NCBI GenBank assembly: GCA_963750065.1
Contig: CAVVPK010000015.1
Span: forward strand, 1 to 64,000
DNA: 64,000 nucleotides
Source of the DNA: CAVSRC01 sp963750065
GTDB lineage: Bacteria; Pseudomonadota; Alphaproteobacteria; Rhizobiales; Kaistiaceae
Reading direction: 5' to 3'
The position numbers and the translations under genes were made by a program. The notes under the pieces were generated by a model. That model saw only the letters and a list, made by a program, of their open reading frames with translations, had not been told where the DNA came from and ran no database searches. Each line of letters opens with the position of its first letter. The stretch's first letter is position 1. Shown here piece after piece: positions 25,471 through 37,557 of the stretch.

Positions 25471-25682
25471 GCCGTGTCAGCATCGCTGCCGGCATACGCT
25501 CCAGAAGGGAACAGAAGATGCGTCGAGAGGCCCGCAGGGAGGAAAACAGGCGAATCACCGCACCAACGCAATCAAGCCTATGAATATTTTTTGACAGACG
25601 ATACTTATCAAAGGATATTCCTAAGCATTATTATCAAGTGTGGCGCGAATGTCACAGGAACTGAAATGCGCAAGATTTCAGC

Positions 25683-26576
25683 TCAATAGGTCCAGTTCTG
25701 TGCCTTGCTTAGCAGGAAATCACGGAAAACATGGACTCGCGCGGAGTTTTTCAGTTCCGCCGGATAGACGAAATAGGATGCGAAGCTCGGTACCTGGACT
25801 TCGGGCAGCAATTGCATGAGGCCCGATCCCGGCTCGACCATGTAGCTCGGCAGGACCGCGATGCCGGTGCCGTTCTGCACCGCATTCTTGATGGCGAACA
25901 GGTTGTTGATCTTGAGCACCGGCTCGCGCGGGTTCTCCGAGTTGCGGCCGGCCAGTTCCAGCCAGTTGAGATCGCGCAGATAGGCCGGCACCGGCACGCC
26001 GAAGGTGACGATGCGGTGATCGTCGAGGTCGTTGATCGATTTCGGCTCGCCGAAGCGATCGATATAGGTCGGTGCCGCATAGACGTTCATATGCACGGTG
26101 AACAACCGGCGCTGGATGAGATCGGGCTGGACCGGCTGGCGCAGGCGGATGGCGACATCCGCCTGGCGCATGGCCAGATCCAGTTCCGTGTCGTCGAAGA
26201 TCATGTGCAGGTTGATCGATGGGTGCAGGTCGACGAATTCGTGCACGCGCGCCGTCAGCCAGGTCGAGCCGAGGCCGACGGTGGTCGTGATCCTCAGCGT
26301 GCCGGTCGGCTTCTCGGCGGATTCGGCCAGCCTTGAGGTCGCCGCGTCGAGCTTGAGCAGCACCTCGTTGGCGGTGCGGAAGAGTTCCTCGCCCTGTTCG
26401 GTGAGGATGAGGCCGCGGGCGTGGCGGTGAAACAGGGGAACGCCGAGGTCCGCCTCGAGCGCGCTCACCTGCCGGCTCACCGCCGACTGGCTCATGTTGA
26501 GGTTCTCGCCGGCATGGGTGAACGAGCCGGCCTGGGCGGCGGCGTGGAAGATGCGCAGCTTATCCCAATCCAACAT
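25683..26576 (-). CDS. lsrB: LysR-family regulator downstream of trxB (LsrB-like)
   Basis: A 297-residue LTTR. Winged helix MLDWDKLRIFHAAAQAGSFT, HAGENLNMSQSAVSRQVSAL, then the effector domain. The order trxB then LysR matches the conserved carB-greA-lrp-trxB-lsrB block of rhizobia, in which LsrB controls redox and lipopolysaccharide genes. The protein contains no cysteine at all, unlike rhizobial LsrB, in which Cys residues are reported to sense oxidants. The name is therefore assigned by synteny and overall similarity, and its sensing mechanism may differ. 54 nt separate it from trxB. Confidence 0.75.
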   Translation of the reverse strand: MLDWDKLRIFHAAAQAGSFTHAGENLNMSQSAVSRQVSALEADLGVPLFHRHARGLILTEQGEELFRTANEVLLKLDAATSRLAESAEKPTGTLRITTTVGLGSTWLTARVHEFVDLHPSINLHMIFDDTELDLAMRQADVAIRLRQPVQPDLIQRRLFTVHMNVYAAPTYIDRFGEPKSINDLDDHRIVTFGVPVPAYLRDLNWLELAGRNSENPREPVLKINNLFAIKNAVQNGTGIAVLPSYMVEPGSGLMQLLPEVQVPSFASYFVYPAELKNSARVHVFRDFLLSKAQNWTY

Positions 26577-26630
26577 CTGTCCCCCCTGCCGCCTTCCGGC
26601 CGGGAATATCCCGGCCGGCCTCCTATAGCG

Positions 26631-27587
26631 CTATTCCGCCGCTTCGGCAGGCGCGTCCGCCAGGGCCAGGAACTTCTGCACCTCCAATGCGGCCATGCAG
26701 CCCTGACCGGCGGCGGTCACCGCCTGGCGGAAGGTGTCGTCGGTGACGTCGCCGGCGGCGAAGACGCCCGAAACGCTGGTCGCCGTCGAATCCGGCGCCG
26801 TCCATACATAGTTGTTCGACTTGAGCTTGAGCTGCCCGCCGAGGAACTCCACCGAGGGGGCGTGGCCGATGGCGACGAAGACGCCGTCGGTCTTGAGGTC
26901 CTGGGTCTTGCCGGTGACGACATTGCGCAGGCGCACGCCGGTCACCGCCGGCGGAAAGCCCGAGGAGCCGAGCACGTCGTCCAGCACCGAGTCCCACACT
27001 ACCGTGACCTTGGGATTGGAGAGGAGCCGGTTCTGCAGGATCTTCTCGGCGCGCAGCTCGCTGCGGCGGTGGACAAGCGTGACCTTGGTGGCGTGGTTGG
27101 TCAGATAGAGCGCGTCCTCAACGGCAGTGTTGCCGCCGCCGATCACCACCACTTCCTTGTTGCGATAGAAGAAGCCGTCGCAGGTGGCGCAGGCGGAGAC
27201 GCCGAAGCCGCGGAATTTCTGTTCCGAGGGCAGGTTCAGCCATTGGGCTTCGGCGCCGGTGGCCACGATCAGCGCGTCGCAGGTATAGGTCTCGCCGCTG
27301 TCTCCGGTGAGCTTGAACGGCCGGCGCGACAGATCGACGGCGGTGATCGAGTCGCTGACCATGATCGTGCCGACGTGCTCGGCCTGCGCCTTCATCTGCT
27401 CCATCAGCCAGGGGCCCTGAACCATCTCGGCGAAGCCGGGATAATTCTCGACATCGGTGGTGGTGGTGAGCTGGCCGCCGGCCGTCAGGCCGGAAATCTG
27501 GACAGGCTCCAGCATGGCGCGGGCCGCATAGATGGACGCGGTATAACCGGCCGGGCCGGAGCCGACGATGATAACCTTGGCATGCAT
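26631..27587 (-). CDS. trxB: Thioredoxin-disulfide reductase TrxB
   Basis: A 318-residue flavoprotein. FAD motif VIIVGSGPAGYTASIYAARA, the redox pair Cys133-Ala-Thr-Cys136 (SACATCDGF), NADPH motif VVVIGGGNTAVEDALYL with HRRSELRA, and the second FAD motif VFAAGDVTDDTFRQAVTAAG. It uses NADPH to reduce thioredoxin in the cytoplasm. Followed on the same strand by the LsrB-like regulator. In rhizobia an lrp gene usually lies between greA and trxB; the 275-bp gap here holds no such gene. Confidence 0.96.
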   Translation of the reverse strand: MHAKVIIVGSGPAGYTASIYAARAMLEPVQISGLTAGGQLTTTTDVENYPGFAEMVQGPWLMEQMKAQAEHVGTIMVSDSITAVDLSRRPFKLTGDSGETYTCDALIVATGAEAQWLNLPSEQKFRGFGVSACATCDGFFYRNKEVVVIGGGNTAVEDALYLTNHATKVTLVHRRSELRAEKILQNRLLSNPKVTVVWDSVLDDVLGSSGFPPAVTGVRLRNVVTGKTQDLKTDGVFVAIGHAPSVEFLGGQLKLKSNNYVWTAPDSTATSVSGVFAAGDVTDDTFRQAVTAAGQGCMAALEVQKFLALADAPAEAAE

Positions 27588-27805
27588 AGGTACACCTCTC
27601 GGGCGGTGCAGGGCGCCGCCTTCTCAAGAGGGGCACCGGGAATCTCGCATTGTGGCACGCCGCCCCGCCCGGGCGCCGGCCGAGACTCGGTTGGACCATT
27701 CTCGCGGAATCTATGCTCTCAGCGGAGCTATGCAAGGGATGCAGGGGTCAGGAGGGGGGAATGCGGCATAATGCGTGCCTGGCGACCCGTGCCCAGACAA
27801 GGCAA

Positions 27806-27832
27806 TGCCCCGGAGGAAGGCCCCCGGGGCAC
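27806..27832 (-). terminator. Possible terminator of the carB-greA transcript
   Basis: GC hairpin tgccccgg/ccggggca 30 bp beyond the greA stop. The tract after it on the minus strand (ttgccttgt) is only partly T-rich. Confidence 0.4.
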
Positions 27833-27861
27833 ATGAACGGGGCTGCCAGGCTCTTGCCGGC

Positions 27862-28338
27862 TCAGCCGCCGAACTTGACGTCCAGGATCTCGTAGGAGCG
27901 GCTGCCGCCGGGTGCGGCGACCTCGACCGTGTCGCCCTTGGCCTTGCCGATCAGCGCCCGGGAGATGGGCGAGGAGATGGAGATCTTGCCGGCCTTCACA
28001 TCGGCTTCGACGTCGCCGACGATCTGGTACTTCTTCTTCTCCTCGGTGTCCTCGTCAACCAGGGTGACGACCGCGCCGAACTTCACAGTCTTGCCGGACA
28101 GCTTGGACACGTCGATGATCTCGGCGCGCGAAAGCTGGTCCTCGATCTCGACAATGCGCCCCTCATTGAGGCCGTGGGCTTCCTTGGCGGCGTGATACTC
28201 GGCGTTCTCCGACAGATCGCCGTGGCCGCGCGCCTCGGCGATGAGCTGGATGATGCGGTGCCGCTCCTCGCTCGTGCGCCGCTTCAGCTCGGATTCCAGC
28301 ACCGCATGGCCAGCCGCGGTCATCGGAATCTTTTCCAT
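27862..28338 (-). CDS. greA: Transcript cleavage factor GreA
   Basis: A 158-residue protein from ATG 28338 (MEKIPMTAAGHAVLESELKR). The N-terminal coiled coil carries the two acidic catalytic residues in EARGHGDLSENAEYHAAKEA. The C-terminal FKBP-like domain ends PGGSRSYEILDVKFGG. It rescues backtracked RNA polymerase by stimulating transcript cleavage. The frame extends 23 codons upstream without family similarity. It lies 180 nt downstream of carB on the same strand. Confidence 0.95.
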   Translation of the reverse strand: MEKIPMTAAGHAVLESELKRRTSEERHRIIQLIAEARGHGDLSENAEYHAAKEAHGLNEGRIVEIEDQLSRAEIIDVSKLSGKTVKFGAVVTLVDEDTEEKKKYQIVGDVEADVKAGKISISSPISRALIGKAKGDTVEVAAPGGSRSYEILDVKFGG

Positions 28339-28518
28339 CGCACCCGTACCCTTTTTTCCAGGACGCGCCGGATTGGAACCCGACGCCTCGAATAACCTCT
28401 TCGGCACAGCTTTTCGGCTGCTGCCTTGGCAACAACTGCTTCCCGCCCATCGGCCCCGTCTCCGGTTCCGATGGCCGTTCGTCAGACCGAAACTCGCCAG
28501 CCTCCCCCGCGTATCCCC

Positions 28519-32016
<3,498 letters not shown>

Positions 32017-32321
32017 GGGGGCTTGTCGGGGGCTCGGTTCGCGAACAAAACCCCGGTGCGGCAGCCGCTCCGGGGCGAATCCTAGGGTATTTCAGGCTAG
32101 GCCGGGCTTATACGGCAAACCGGGGACGCGCGGAACCCCCGGACGCGGTGACGCAATGCTCACGCGGGACGGCGCGATCTCACGGTGCGCGAGCGCATAT
32201 TTCGAGCAACCTTCCAGATTCCGGCGTGTAGTTCGCGAACATACATCTCAGAATTGAATAGTTCTAGCGCTTGTGTTTAGCTGCGGAGTGGGAGCAATCA
32301 GTCGTTGTTGGGGGGAGTCCG
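32017..32321. other. Divergent intergenic region between carB and a zinc-finger membrane protein gene
   Basis: About 300 bp with no gene. It must carry the carB promoter to the left and the promoter of the 32322 gene to the right. No attenuator or riboswitch fold was recognised. Confidence 0.4.
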
Positions 32322-32798
32322 ATGGCTAGCAGGACTTGTTCCGCATGTGGCGGACGGGGTGGCGTCAGCGAGACGAAGTGGACGCGAAATACCAGTCAGG
32401 TTGGCCCCACTTCCATCGGTACTGAGGTGTTCACCCGGTGCGCGGTCTGTGGCGGCACGGGGCAAGTGTGGGCTCCCGACTCGGCTGCCGGAACGTCGCC
32501 CAAACCACGACTGCGGACAAAGAGCATTTCGGCCGGTCTGCGCACGCCGCAACAGACGGATAAGGCGTTCGCCGATTTGCTGACGCTGCTGACGGGGGGT
32601 GTGTCGCTGTATCTGGTCTTCAGCAGCGGATGGCAAGCAGAGGCTTGGGTAAAGCTTATTTTCGTGGCGGCGATCACTGGAACCATAGCGTGGGTTCTGC
32701 GGAGAAACGCCCAACTGGTTCGTTGGCTCCGCTATGCGACCGTTGCGGGGATCGTCATCGCCGTCATCGTCTTCTTCTTCCATGCGAGCCATTCCTGA
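32322..32798 (+). CDS. Membrane protein with a DnaJ-type CxxCxGxG zinc motif pair
   Basis: A 158-residue protein from ATG 32322, gggggag 4 nt upstream. Two zinc motifs (RTCSACGGRGG and TRCAVCGGTGQV) form one DnaJ-like zinc-binding unit. Two or three membrane helices follow (LTLLTGGVSLYLVFSS, WVKLIFVAAITGTIAW, ATVAGIVIAVIVFFF). There is no J domain. It may act as a membrane-bound folding or redox helper, but no role is established. DNA here is visibly less GC-rich than carB. Confidence 0.6.
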   Translation: MASRTCSACGGRGGVSETKWTRNTSQVGPTSIGTEVFTRCAVCGGTGQVWAPDSAAGTSPKPRLRTKSISAGLRTPQQTDKAFADLLTLLTGGVSLYLVFSSGWQAEAWVKLIFVAAITGTIAWVLRRNAQLVRWLRYATVAGIVIAVIVFFFHASHS

Positions 32799-32904
32799 CG
32801 CCGGTCAATGCGTCTCGGCGCCGGCAGCCCCAGCCAGGTCTTAGCCTTCTGTTAATCTTTACGGTGGCACTAAGCCACAGGAGGCATGTCGCGGGAAACC
32901 GGCG

Positions 32905-33468
32905 ATGGCAGAGATCACGCTCAAGGACGGCGATTTCGGCAGCGACGTTACAGTCACTGTCGGCGAGACGGCCTTCTACTTGCCCGACCGCGCGCGGCCG
33001 GGCCTCAACGAGATGGTGCCGCTGACCGCGGTGGCCGAGATCGAAAACCTCTCCGACGACCATTCCGGCCAGCTGAAGGAAGCGGCGCGCCTTGGCGTCA
33101 AGGGCTTCCTCACCACGGGCAATCCCCTCGGGCTTGCCGCCGGCGTGCTTGCCGTGCGCAAGGTCAAGGACGTGGAATTCGCCGTGCTTCTCAAGGACGG
33201 CCGCCGTTTCGTGGCGGTCAGCGACGCCGGCACGCTGGCCAATCTGCGCGGCGCCAGCCACATGGCTCTGGTCGCGGCCCGCGAGGAAGCCGAGGCGGCG
33301 GCGCGTGCCGATGCGGTCATCGCCAGGTATCTCGGGCCCGGTGCGGTGCCGCCGGAGGCTCCGGCTAAGCTGCACCAGGCCGAGAGCAGCCCGGCCGAGG
33401 CAGCCGATCCATCGTCGCAAGATGCGGATCCCGCCCGCCGCGTCTTCGGCCGCCGCGGCGTCTCCTAG
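32905..33468 (+). CDS. Conserved hypothetical protein
   Basis: A 187-residue protein (MAEITLKDGDFGSDVTVTVG). The first two thirds look folded, with a short Gly/Ala hydrophobic stretch (LTTGNPLGLAAGVLAV) and the strand-rich VEFAVLLKDGRRFVAVSD. The last ~40 residues are Pro/Ala/Glu-rich and probably disordered. No family recognised; no neighbour gives a clue. Confidence 0.6.
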   Translation: MAEITLKDGDFGSDVTVTVGETAFYLPDRARPGLNEMVPLTAVAEIENLSDDHSGQLKEAARLGVKGFLTTGNPLGLAAGVLAVRKVKDVEFAVLLKDGRRFVAVSDAGTLANLRGASHMALVAAREEAEAAARADAVIARYLGPGAVPPEAPAKLHQAESSPAEAADPSSQDADPARRVFGRRGVS

Positions 33469-33600
33469 GCCGCCCTCGAGCCGGATCATTCCGTCGCAGG
33501 CGCGCGCCCTTCGCTTCGGCGCGCGCCGACCCCATCTACAAACCCGAATCCTCCCGACACGAGAGCCGGTCGTCCGGCCAGCCAGAGAAGAGCGCAGACG

Positions 33601-33987
33601 ATGAGCTACTATTTTGCCAAGACCGTGAAGACCCCGTTCGCCGAGACCATCGAGCGTGTCACCGCGGCGCTCAAGGAGCGCGGCTTCGGCGTGCTCACCA
33701 CCATCGACGTCAAGGCCACCATGAAGGCGAAGCTCGACGTCGATTTCCGTCCCTACACCATCCTCGGCGCCTGCAATCCGGGCTTCGCCCACAAGGCGCT
33801 CTCGGCGGAAGACAAGATCGGCACCATGCTGCCTTGCAACGTCATCGTGCAGGAGGTGAAGCCTGGCGAGGTCGAGGTCGCCGCCGTCGATCCGGTCGCC
33901 TCGATGCAGGGCGTCGGCAACGCCGCGCTGGAGCCGATCGCCGGCGAGGTGCGCGACATGCTGCGTCAGGCGGTGGAGAGCCTCTGA
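33601..33987 (+). CDS. DUF302 domain protein
   Basis: A 128-residue DUF302 protein. SYYFAKTVKTPFAETIERVT, ERGFGVLTTIDVKATMK, YTILGACNPGFAHKALSAED and IGTMLPCNVIVQEVKPG are the typical blocks. The conserved CNP and LPC cysteines suggest a heme, metal or redox role, not proven. Single gene. Confidence 0.9.
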   Translation: MSYYFAKTVKTPFAETIERVTAALKERGFGVLTTIDVKATMKAKLDVDFRPYTILGACNPGFAHKALSAEDKIGTMLPCNVIVQEVKPGEVEVAAVDPVASMQGVGNAALEPIAGEVRDMLRQAVESL

Positions 33988-34009
33988 AGCTTGCGGGGCG
34001 ACCCATCCT

Positions 34010-34105
34010 TCGAGGCCCGCCTTCGGCGGGCAGCTCAGGATAAGGCGCAGATTTGCACTCCCTCATGGTGAGGCGCGAGCGTCAGCGAGCCTCGAACCAT
34101 GAACC
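34010..34105 (-). repeat. Palindromic intergenic repeat (REP-like)
   Basis: The stretch has short palindromes (cccgccttcggcggg; gaggcgcgagcgtcagcgagcctc) and ends tcgaaccatgaa. It is of the kind scattered between genes in Hyphomicrobiales genomes. It lies between two convergent genes. Confidence 0.6.
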
Positions 34106-34116
34106 GCGGTGCCGCG

Positions 34117-34761
34117 CTACAGGCTGAGGATCAGGTCGGCGATGGCGTTGCCGAGCTTGCGGTGTGCGCCGGCGTCGAAGTGGACGCCGTCGATCGGGCT
34201 GGGCTCGATCACGCTGCCCGCGTCGAGGAAGGGGATACCGTAGGCCTTTGCCACGTCGGCGTAGAGCGTGCCGAAGCGCGTCGACTTGGCGAGGCAGCCG
34301 GCGCGGTTCTCGGCCGCCTCCGGGTCGTCTTCCAGAACACGCGGCGGCGCCACCAGCAGAACGTTCGGCCCCTTGCGTCCGTCGGGGCCGCTGGCGAGCG
34401 AACCCAGGATGCGCTCGACCAGCACCCCGTTGGCGCGCGCGATGTTGGCCGCGGTCATGCCATAATGCGTCCTCAGGTCGTTGGTGCCCAGCATCAGCAC
34501 CACCAGGTCGATCGGCTTGTGGCTTTCCAGTGCGATCGGCAGGCCTCTGAGGCCGTTCTTGTGGACGCCTTCGATGGGGTCGTCGAGCACCGTGGTGCGC
34601 CCGCCGAGGCCTTCCTCGACCACGAACCATTCGGCGCCCAGCCGTTGGCGCACGATGCCCGTCCAGCGTTCGTTCGGTCCCAGCCGGGGATAGTTTATCC
34701 GGTCGGCCGAGGGCAGGGTGCCGTGGGTGTTGGAATCGCCGTAGCAGAGCAGCGTCTTCAT
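34117..34761 (-). CDS. SGNH/GDSL-family esterase
   Basis: A 214-residue SGNH hydrolase from ATG 34761 (MKTLLCYGDSNTHG). Block I GDSNTHG holds the catalytic Ser, block III LMLGTNDLR the oxyanion Asn, and block V DGVHFDAGAHRKLG the catalytic Asp/His. It resembles arylesterases and carbohydrate acetylesterases. No signal peptide, so probably cytoplasmic. Confidence 0.88.
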   Translation of the reverse strand: MKTLLCYGDSNTHGTLPSADRINYPRLGPNERWTGIVRQRLGAEWFVVEEGLGGRTTVLDDPIEGVHKNGLRGLPIALESHKPIDLVVLMLGTNDLRTHYGMTAANIARANGVLVERILGSLASGPDGRKGPNVLLVAPPRVLEDDPEAAENRAGCLAKSTRFGTLYADVAKAYGIPFLDAGSVIEPSPIDGVHFDAGAHRKLGNAIADLILSL

Positions 34762-34944
34762 GGTCGGGGGTCTCCTTGTGGCGCGTTCTATAGGCGAGCG
34801 GCGGCCGTCAGTGAACCGCGTCACACCGGCCAGGTGGTCGCATCCCTATATCCGGTTTGCGCTTCGCGTGTTGCGGCAGCACTGGTTCACAATGCCGCTG
34901 CAATCCGCCATGCTAGAATGATTGCTCAACGGAGTTTGGTCAGC

Positions 34945-35862
34945 ATGCGTTGGCAAGGGCGGCGGCAATCCAGCAACATCGAAGACCGGCGCGGCGATGC
35001 CGGCGCGGGTGGGTTCGGCGGTGCCGGTCCGCGCATCGGCATGCGCATGCCGGGTGGCCGCAGCGGCGGCGGCCTCAGCATCGGCGCCGTCGTCATCGTC
35101 CTGCTGGTGAGCTGGTTCCTGGGCGTCAACCCGTTGACGCTTCTCGGTGGCCTCGAGGGCGGTGACACCGGCGGCAGCTCCTTCGGCACCCAGCAGACCG
35201 CCGGGCGGACCGGCGCGCCCAGCGACGAAGCCGGCCGCTTCGTGGCCACGGTGCTGGCGGATACGGAAGATACCTGGAGCCAGATCTTCGCCAATAGCGG
35301 CAGCCGCTATCAGGTGCCGACCCTGGTGCTGTTCACCGGGCAGACCTCGTCGGCCTGCGGCTATGCCAGCGCGGCGAGCGGGCCGTTCTATTGCCCGGGC
35401 GACCGCAAGGTCTACATCGACCTTGCCTTCTATCGCGAACTCAGCGACCGCTTCCACGCGCCGGGCGATTTCGCCCAGGCCTACGTCATCGCCCATGAAG
35501 TCGGCCATCATGTGCAGAACCTGCTCGGCATCCTGCCCAAGGTGAATGCCGAGCAGCAGCGGCTCGGCAAGACGCAGGCGAACGCGCTTCAGGTGCGCAC
35601 CGAGCTGCAGGCGGACTGCTTCGCCGGCGTGTGGGCCAATGCCGCCGACAAGAAGGGCATCGTCGACGTCGGCGATATCGACGAGGCGCTCAACGCCGCG
35701 GCGCAGATCGGCGACGACACGCTGCAGAAAGAGAGCCAGGGTTACGTCGTGCCGGACAGCTTCACCCACGGCACCGCCGCGCAGCGCAGCCGCTGGTTCA
35801 AGCGCGGCTATGCCAACGGCGACGTCAATTCCTGCGACACCTTCTCGGCCAGCAGCATCTGA
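34945..35862 (+). CDS. Membrane-anchored neutral zinc metallopeptidase (YpfJ family)
   Basis: A 305-residue protein from ATG 34945. The start MRWQGRRQSSNIEDRRGDAG is the typical YpfJ N-terminus. A membrane helix (LSIGAVVIVLLVSWFLGVNP) follows a Gly/Arg-rich stretch. The catalytic zinc motif is HEVGHHVQNLLG, with a downstream ELQADCFAGVWAN helix giving a third ligand. The fold lies on the periplasmic side. Substrate unknown. Confidence 0.9.
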   Translation: MRWQGRRQSSNIEDRRGDAGAGGFGGAGPRIGMRMPGGRSGGGLSIGAVVIVLLVSWFLGVNPLTLLGGLEGGDTGGSSFGTQQTAGRTGAPSDEAGRFVATVLADTEDTWSQIFANSGSRYQVPTLVLFTGQTSSACGYASAASGPFYCPGDRKVYIDLAFYRELSDRFHAPGDFAQAYVIAHEVGHHVQNLLGILPKVNAEQQRLGKTQANALQVRTELQADCFAGVWANAADKKGIVDVGDIDEALNAAAQIGDDTLQKESQGYVVPDSFTHGTAAQRSRWFKRGYANGDVNSCDTFSASSI

Positions 35863-36002
35863 TCTTGCCGGCCGCCGGCACCCGGCGTTCGGCGGATTTC
35901 CAGCGACCTATGGACTCCCGGCTTGCGTTGACATGACGGCTGCATGCAAAATCATGGATATGTCACAAGTGACAGTGGCGGATGCTGCAGAGGAGGTGAC
36001 GC

Positions 36003-36347
36003 GTGGGCGTGCAAGCCGGTGGTGGTGAGCCCGAGGCGTATAGCGAGGAAATCGAGATCATCGGCAGCCAGTTGATCGACTTGATGGGGGATCTCCTTCG
36101 AGACGGCACCGTCCGGCAGATTCGCATCAAGGCGCCTGGCGGCCAGCTTCTCTTCGACACACCGAAAGACGGTGGCTTGTGGGGCGATGGCGTGATGGGT
36201 CTGGGGCCGCCGTGGCCGGGCATCCTCGGTGCTGTTTCGGCGATGGTCGCGCGCATGACGATCGAGGTCACGCGCACTGGCAAGCCGACGGACGAATGGA
36301 CTGCCCAGACGCGGGACGACGGCAATGGAGGGTCCCGCACCAACTGA
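36003..36347 (+). CDS. DUF4342-like protein
   Basis: A 114-residue protein from GTG 36003, preceded by gaggaggtgac. The block EEIEIIGSQLIDLMGDLLRD, TVRQIRIKAPGGQLLFDTP and PPWPGILGAVSAMVARMTIE resembles DUF4342. That domain often occurs with ubiquitin-associated-like folds, but the function is unknown. A second GTG is two codons further in. Confidence 0.6.
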   Translation: MGVQAGGGEPEAYSEEIEIIGSQLIDLMGDLLRDGTVRQIRIKAPGGQLLFDTPKDGGLWGDGVMGLGPPWPGILGAVSAMVARMTIEVTRTGKPTDEWTAQTRDDGNGGSRTN

Positions 36348-36441
36348 CGGCCGGAACGAAAGCCGGCCCGGGATGACCGGATCGCATTGTTCGCGCTAAA
36401 TATCCGCCCGGATGTCGCTGTACCCGGACAGAGGACTTGCC

Positions 36442-36987
36442 ATGAGCAACAAGGAGACGATCGGCGAGCTGGCGCGCCAGCTTCTCGAACTCGACGAAGG
36501 CGAGCTTCACGCGCGCGAGAAGGCGGTGATCGACAAGGTGGTGCGGCGGCTCGCCGTCTCGCGCAACATCAACGTCGAGCTGCAGCGCTCGAAGACCTTC
36601 GGCCAGCACCTGGCCGACCGGGTGGCCGAGATCGGCGGCTCGTGGAGCTTCATCATCGGCTTCGGCGTGGTCATCGCCGTGTGGGTGTCGGTCAACACCT
36701 GGCTGGTCGTCGTCCACGCTTTCGATCCCTATCCCTTCATCTTCCTCAACCTGATGCTGTCGCTGTTGGCCGCGGTGCAGGCGCCGGTCATCCTCATGTC
36801 GCAAAACCGGGCGGCGGCGCGCGATCGCCTCGCCGCCACCCACGATTACGAGGTCAACCTCAAGGCCGAGATCGAGATCGCCGCCCTGCACGAGAAGCTC
36901 GACCAGATCAGATCGCAGGAACTGGCGACGCTGATCAGGAAGGTGGCCGGGGAGGGCGGGGCGGAGAGCCCGGCGCCGGGGGCGTAA
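36442..36987 (+). CDS. DUF1003 membrane protein
   Basis: A 181-residue protein from ATG 36442 (MSNKETIGELARQLLELDEG). Two membrane helices (SWSFIIGFGVVIAVWVSVNT and FIFLNLMLSLLAAVQAPVIL) flank FDPYPFIFLN, and MSQNRAAARDRLAATHDYEV is the DUF1003 signature. A charged coiled coil ends the protein. Relatives are inner-membrane proteins of unknown role. Confidence 0.9.
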   Translation: MSNKETIGELARQLLELDEGELHAREKAVIDKVVRRLAVSRNINVELQRSKTFGQHLADRVAEIGGSWSFIIGFGVVIAVWVSVNTWLVVVHAFDPYPFIFLNLMLSLLAAVQAPVILMSQNRAAARDRLAATHDYEVNLKAEIEIAALHEKLDQIRSQELATLIRKVAGEGGAESPAPGA

Positions 36988-36995
36988 GATAGAAC

Positions 36996-37556
36996 CTAGG
37001 CTTCGTCCGGCAGTCCGGTCGGCAGGCCGTCGAGGCTGACGCGGTTCTTCTCGCGGCGATAGGCAATGAGTTCCGCGTCGCTCTTGGTGCTCGCCCAGTT
37101 GTCCATGGACGACGCGCTCGCCGCTGATAATCGAAAAGCGGCACGCCATAGCCGCAGGAGTTGACGATCGAGGTCGGTCTCCAGAACCACGATTTGCCGT
37201 GCGCCGCGCGGTTCGTCTCCGCCAAAAGCGTCGGCGAGCAGCCGGTCGTATTCGGGCGTGCCGCGATGGAACACACGCCCCTTGCCGTGGAGGCGGAGGA
37301 TCATCGGCGGCCCGTCGAAGGCGCAAAACATGATGGTCATGCGGCCGCCGGCGAGGATGTGCGCCGCCGTCTCGTTGCCGCTCCCGGTGCGGTCGAGATA
37401 GGCGACCGTGTTCGGCCCGAGAACCCGGAAGGCGTTGGTCGAACGCGGCGAGACGTTGACGCGCGTGTCCGGCGCGGCCGAAGCGGTGAAGAAGATGTGC
37501 TGGCGGGCGATGAAATCGCGGTGCTTGTCGTCGAGCGCCGTGTACTTGGTCGCCAT
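36996..37556 (-). CDS. Pyridoxamine 5'-phosphate oxidase family protein with a locally shifted frame
   Basis: A 186-residue flavin-binding split-barrel protein (HIFFTASAAPDTRVNVSPRS, NTVAYLDRTGSGNETAAHIL, MTIMFCAFDGPPMILRLHGK). Residues ~129-149 are garbled (RQLLRLWRAAFRL). The neighbouring frame there reads SIVNSCGYGVPLFDYQ, the conserved family segment. Frame returns at SMDNWASTKSDAEL. So two compensating indels lie near 37109 and 37172. The true protein probably has the SCGYGVP segment. It begins 1 nt after the carA stop (TGAgATG), so it is co-translated with carA. Confidence 0.75.
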   Translation of the reverse strand: MATKYTALDDKHRDFIARQHIFFTASAAPDTRVNVSPRSTNAFRVLGPNTVAYLDRTGSGNETAAHILAGGRMTIMFCAFDGPPMILRLHGKGRVFHRGTPEYDRLLADAFGGDEPRGARQIVVLETDLDRQLLRLWRAAFRLSAASASSMDNWASTKSDAELIAYRREKNRVSLDGLPTGLPDEA

Positions 37557-37557
37557 C

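Noticed and set aside
35927..35960. ttgaca as a -35 box upstream of the DUF4342-like gene
   Set aside because: No acceptable -10 hexamer at 16-19 bp spacing.
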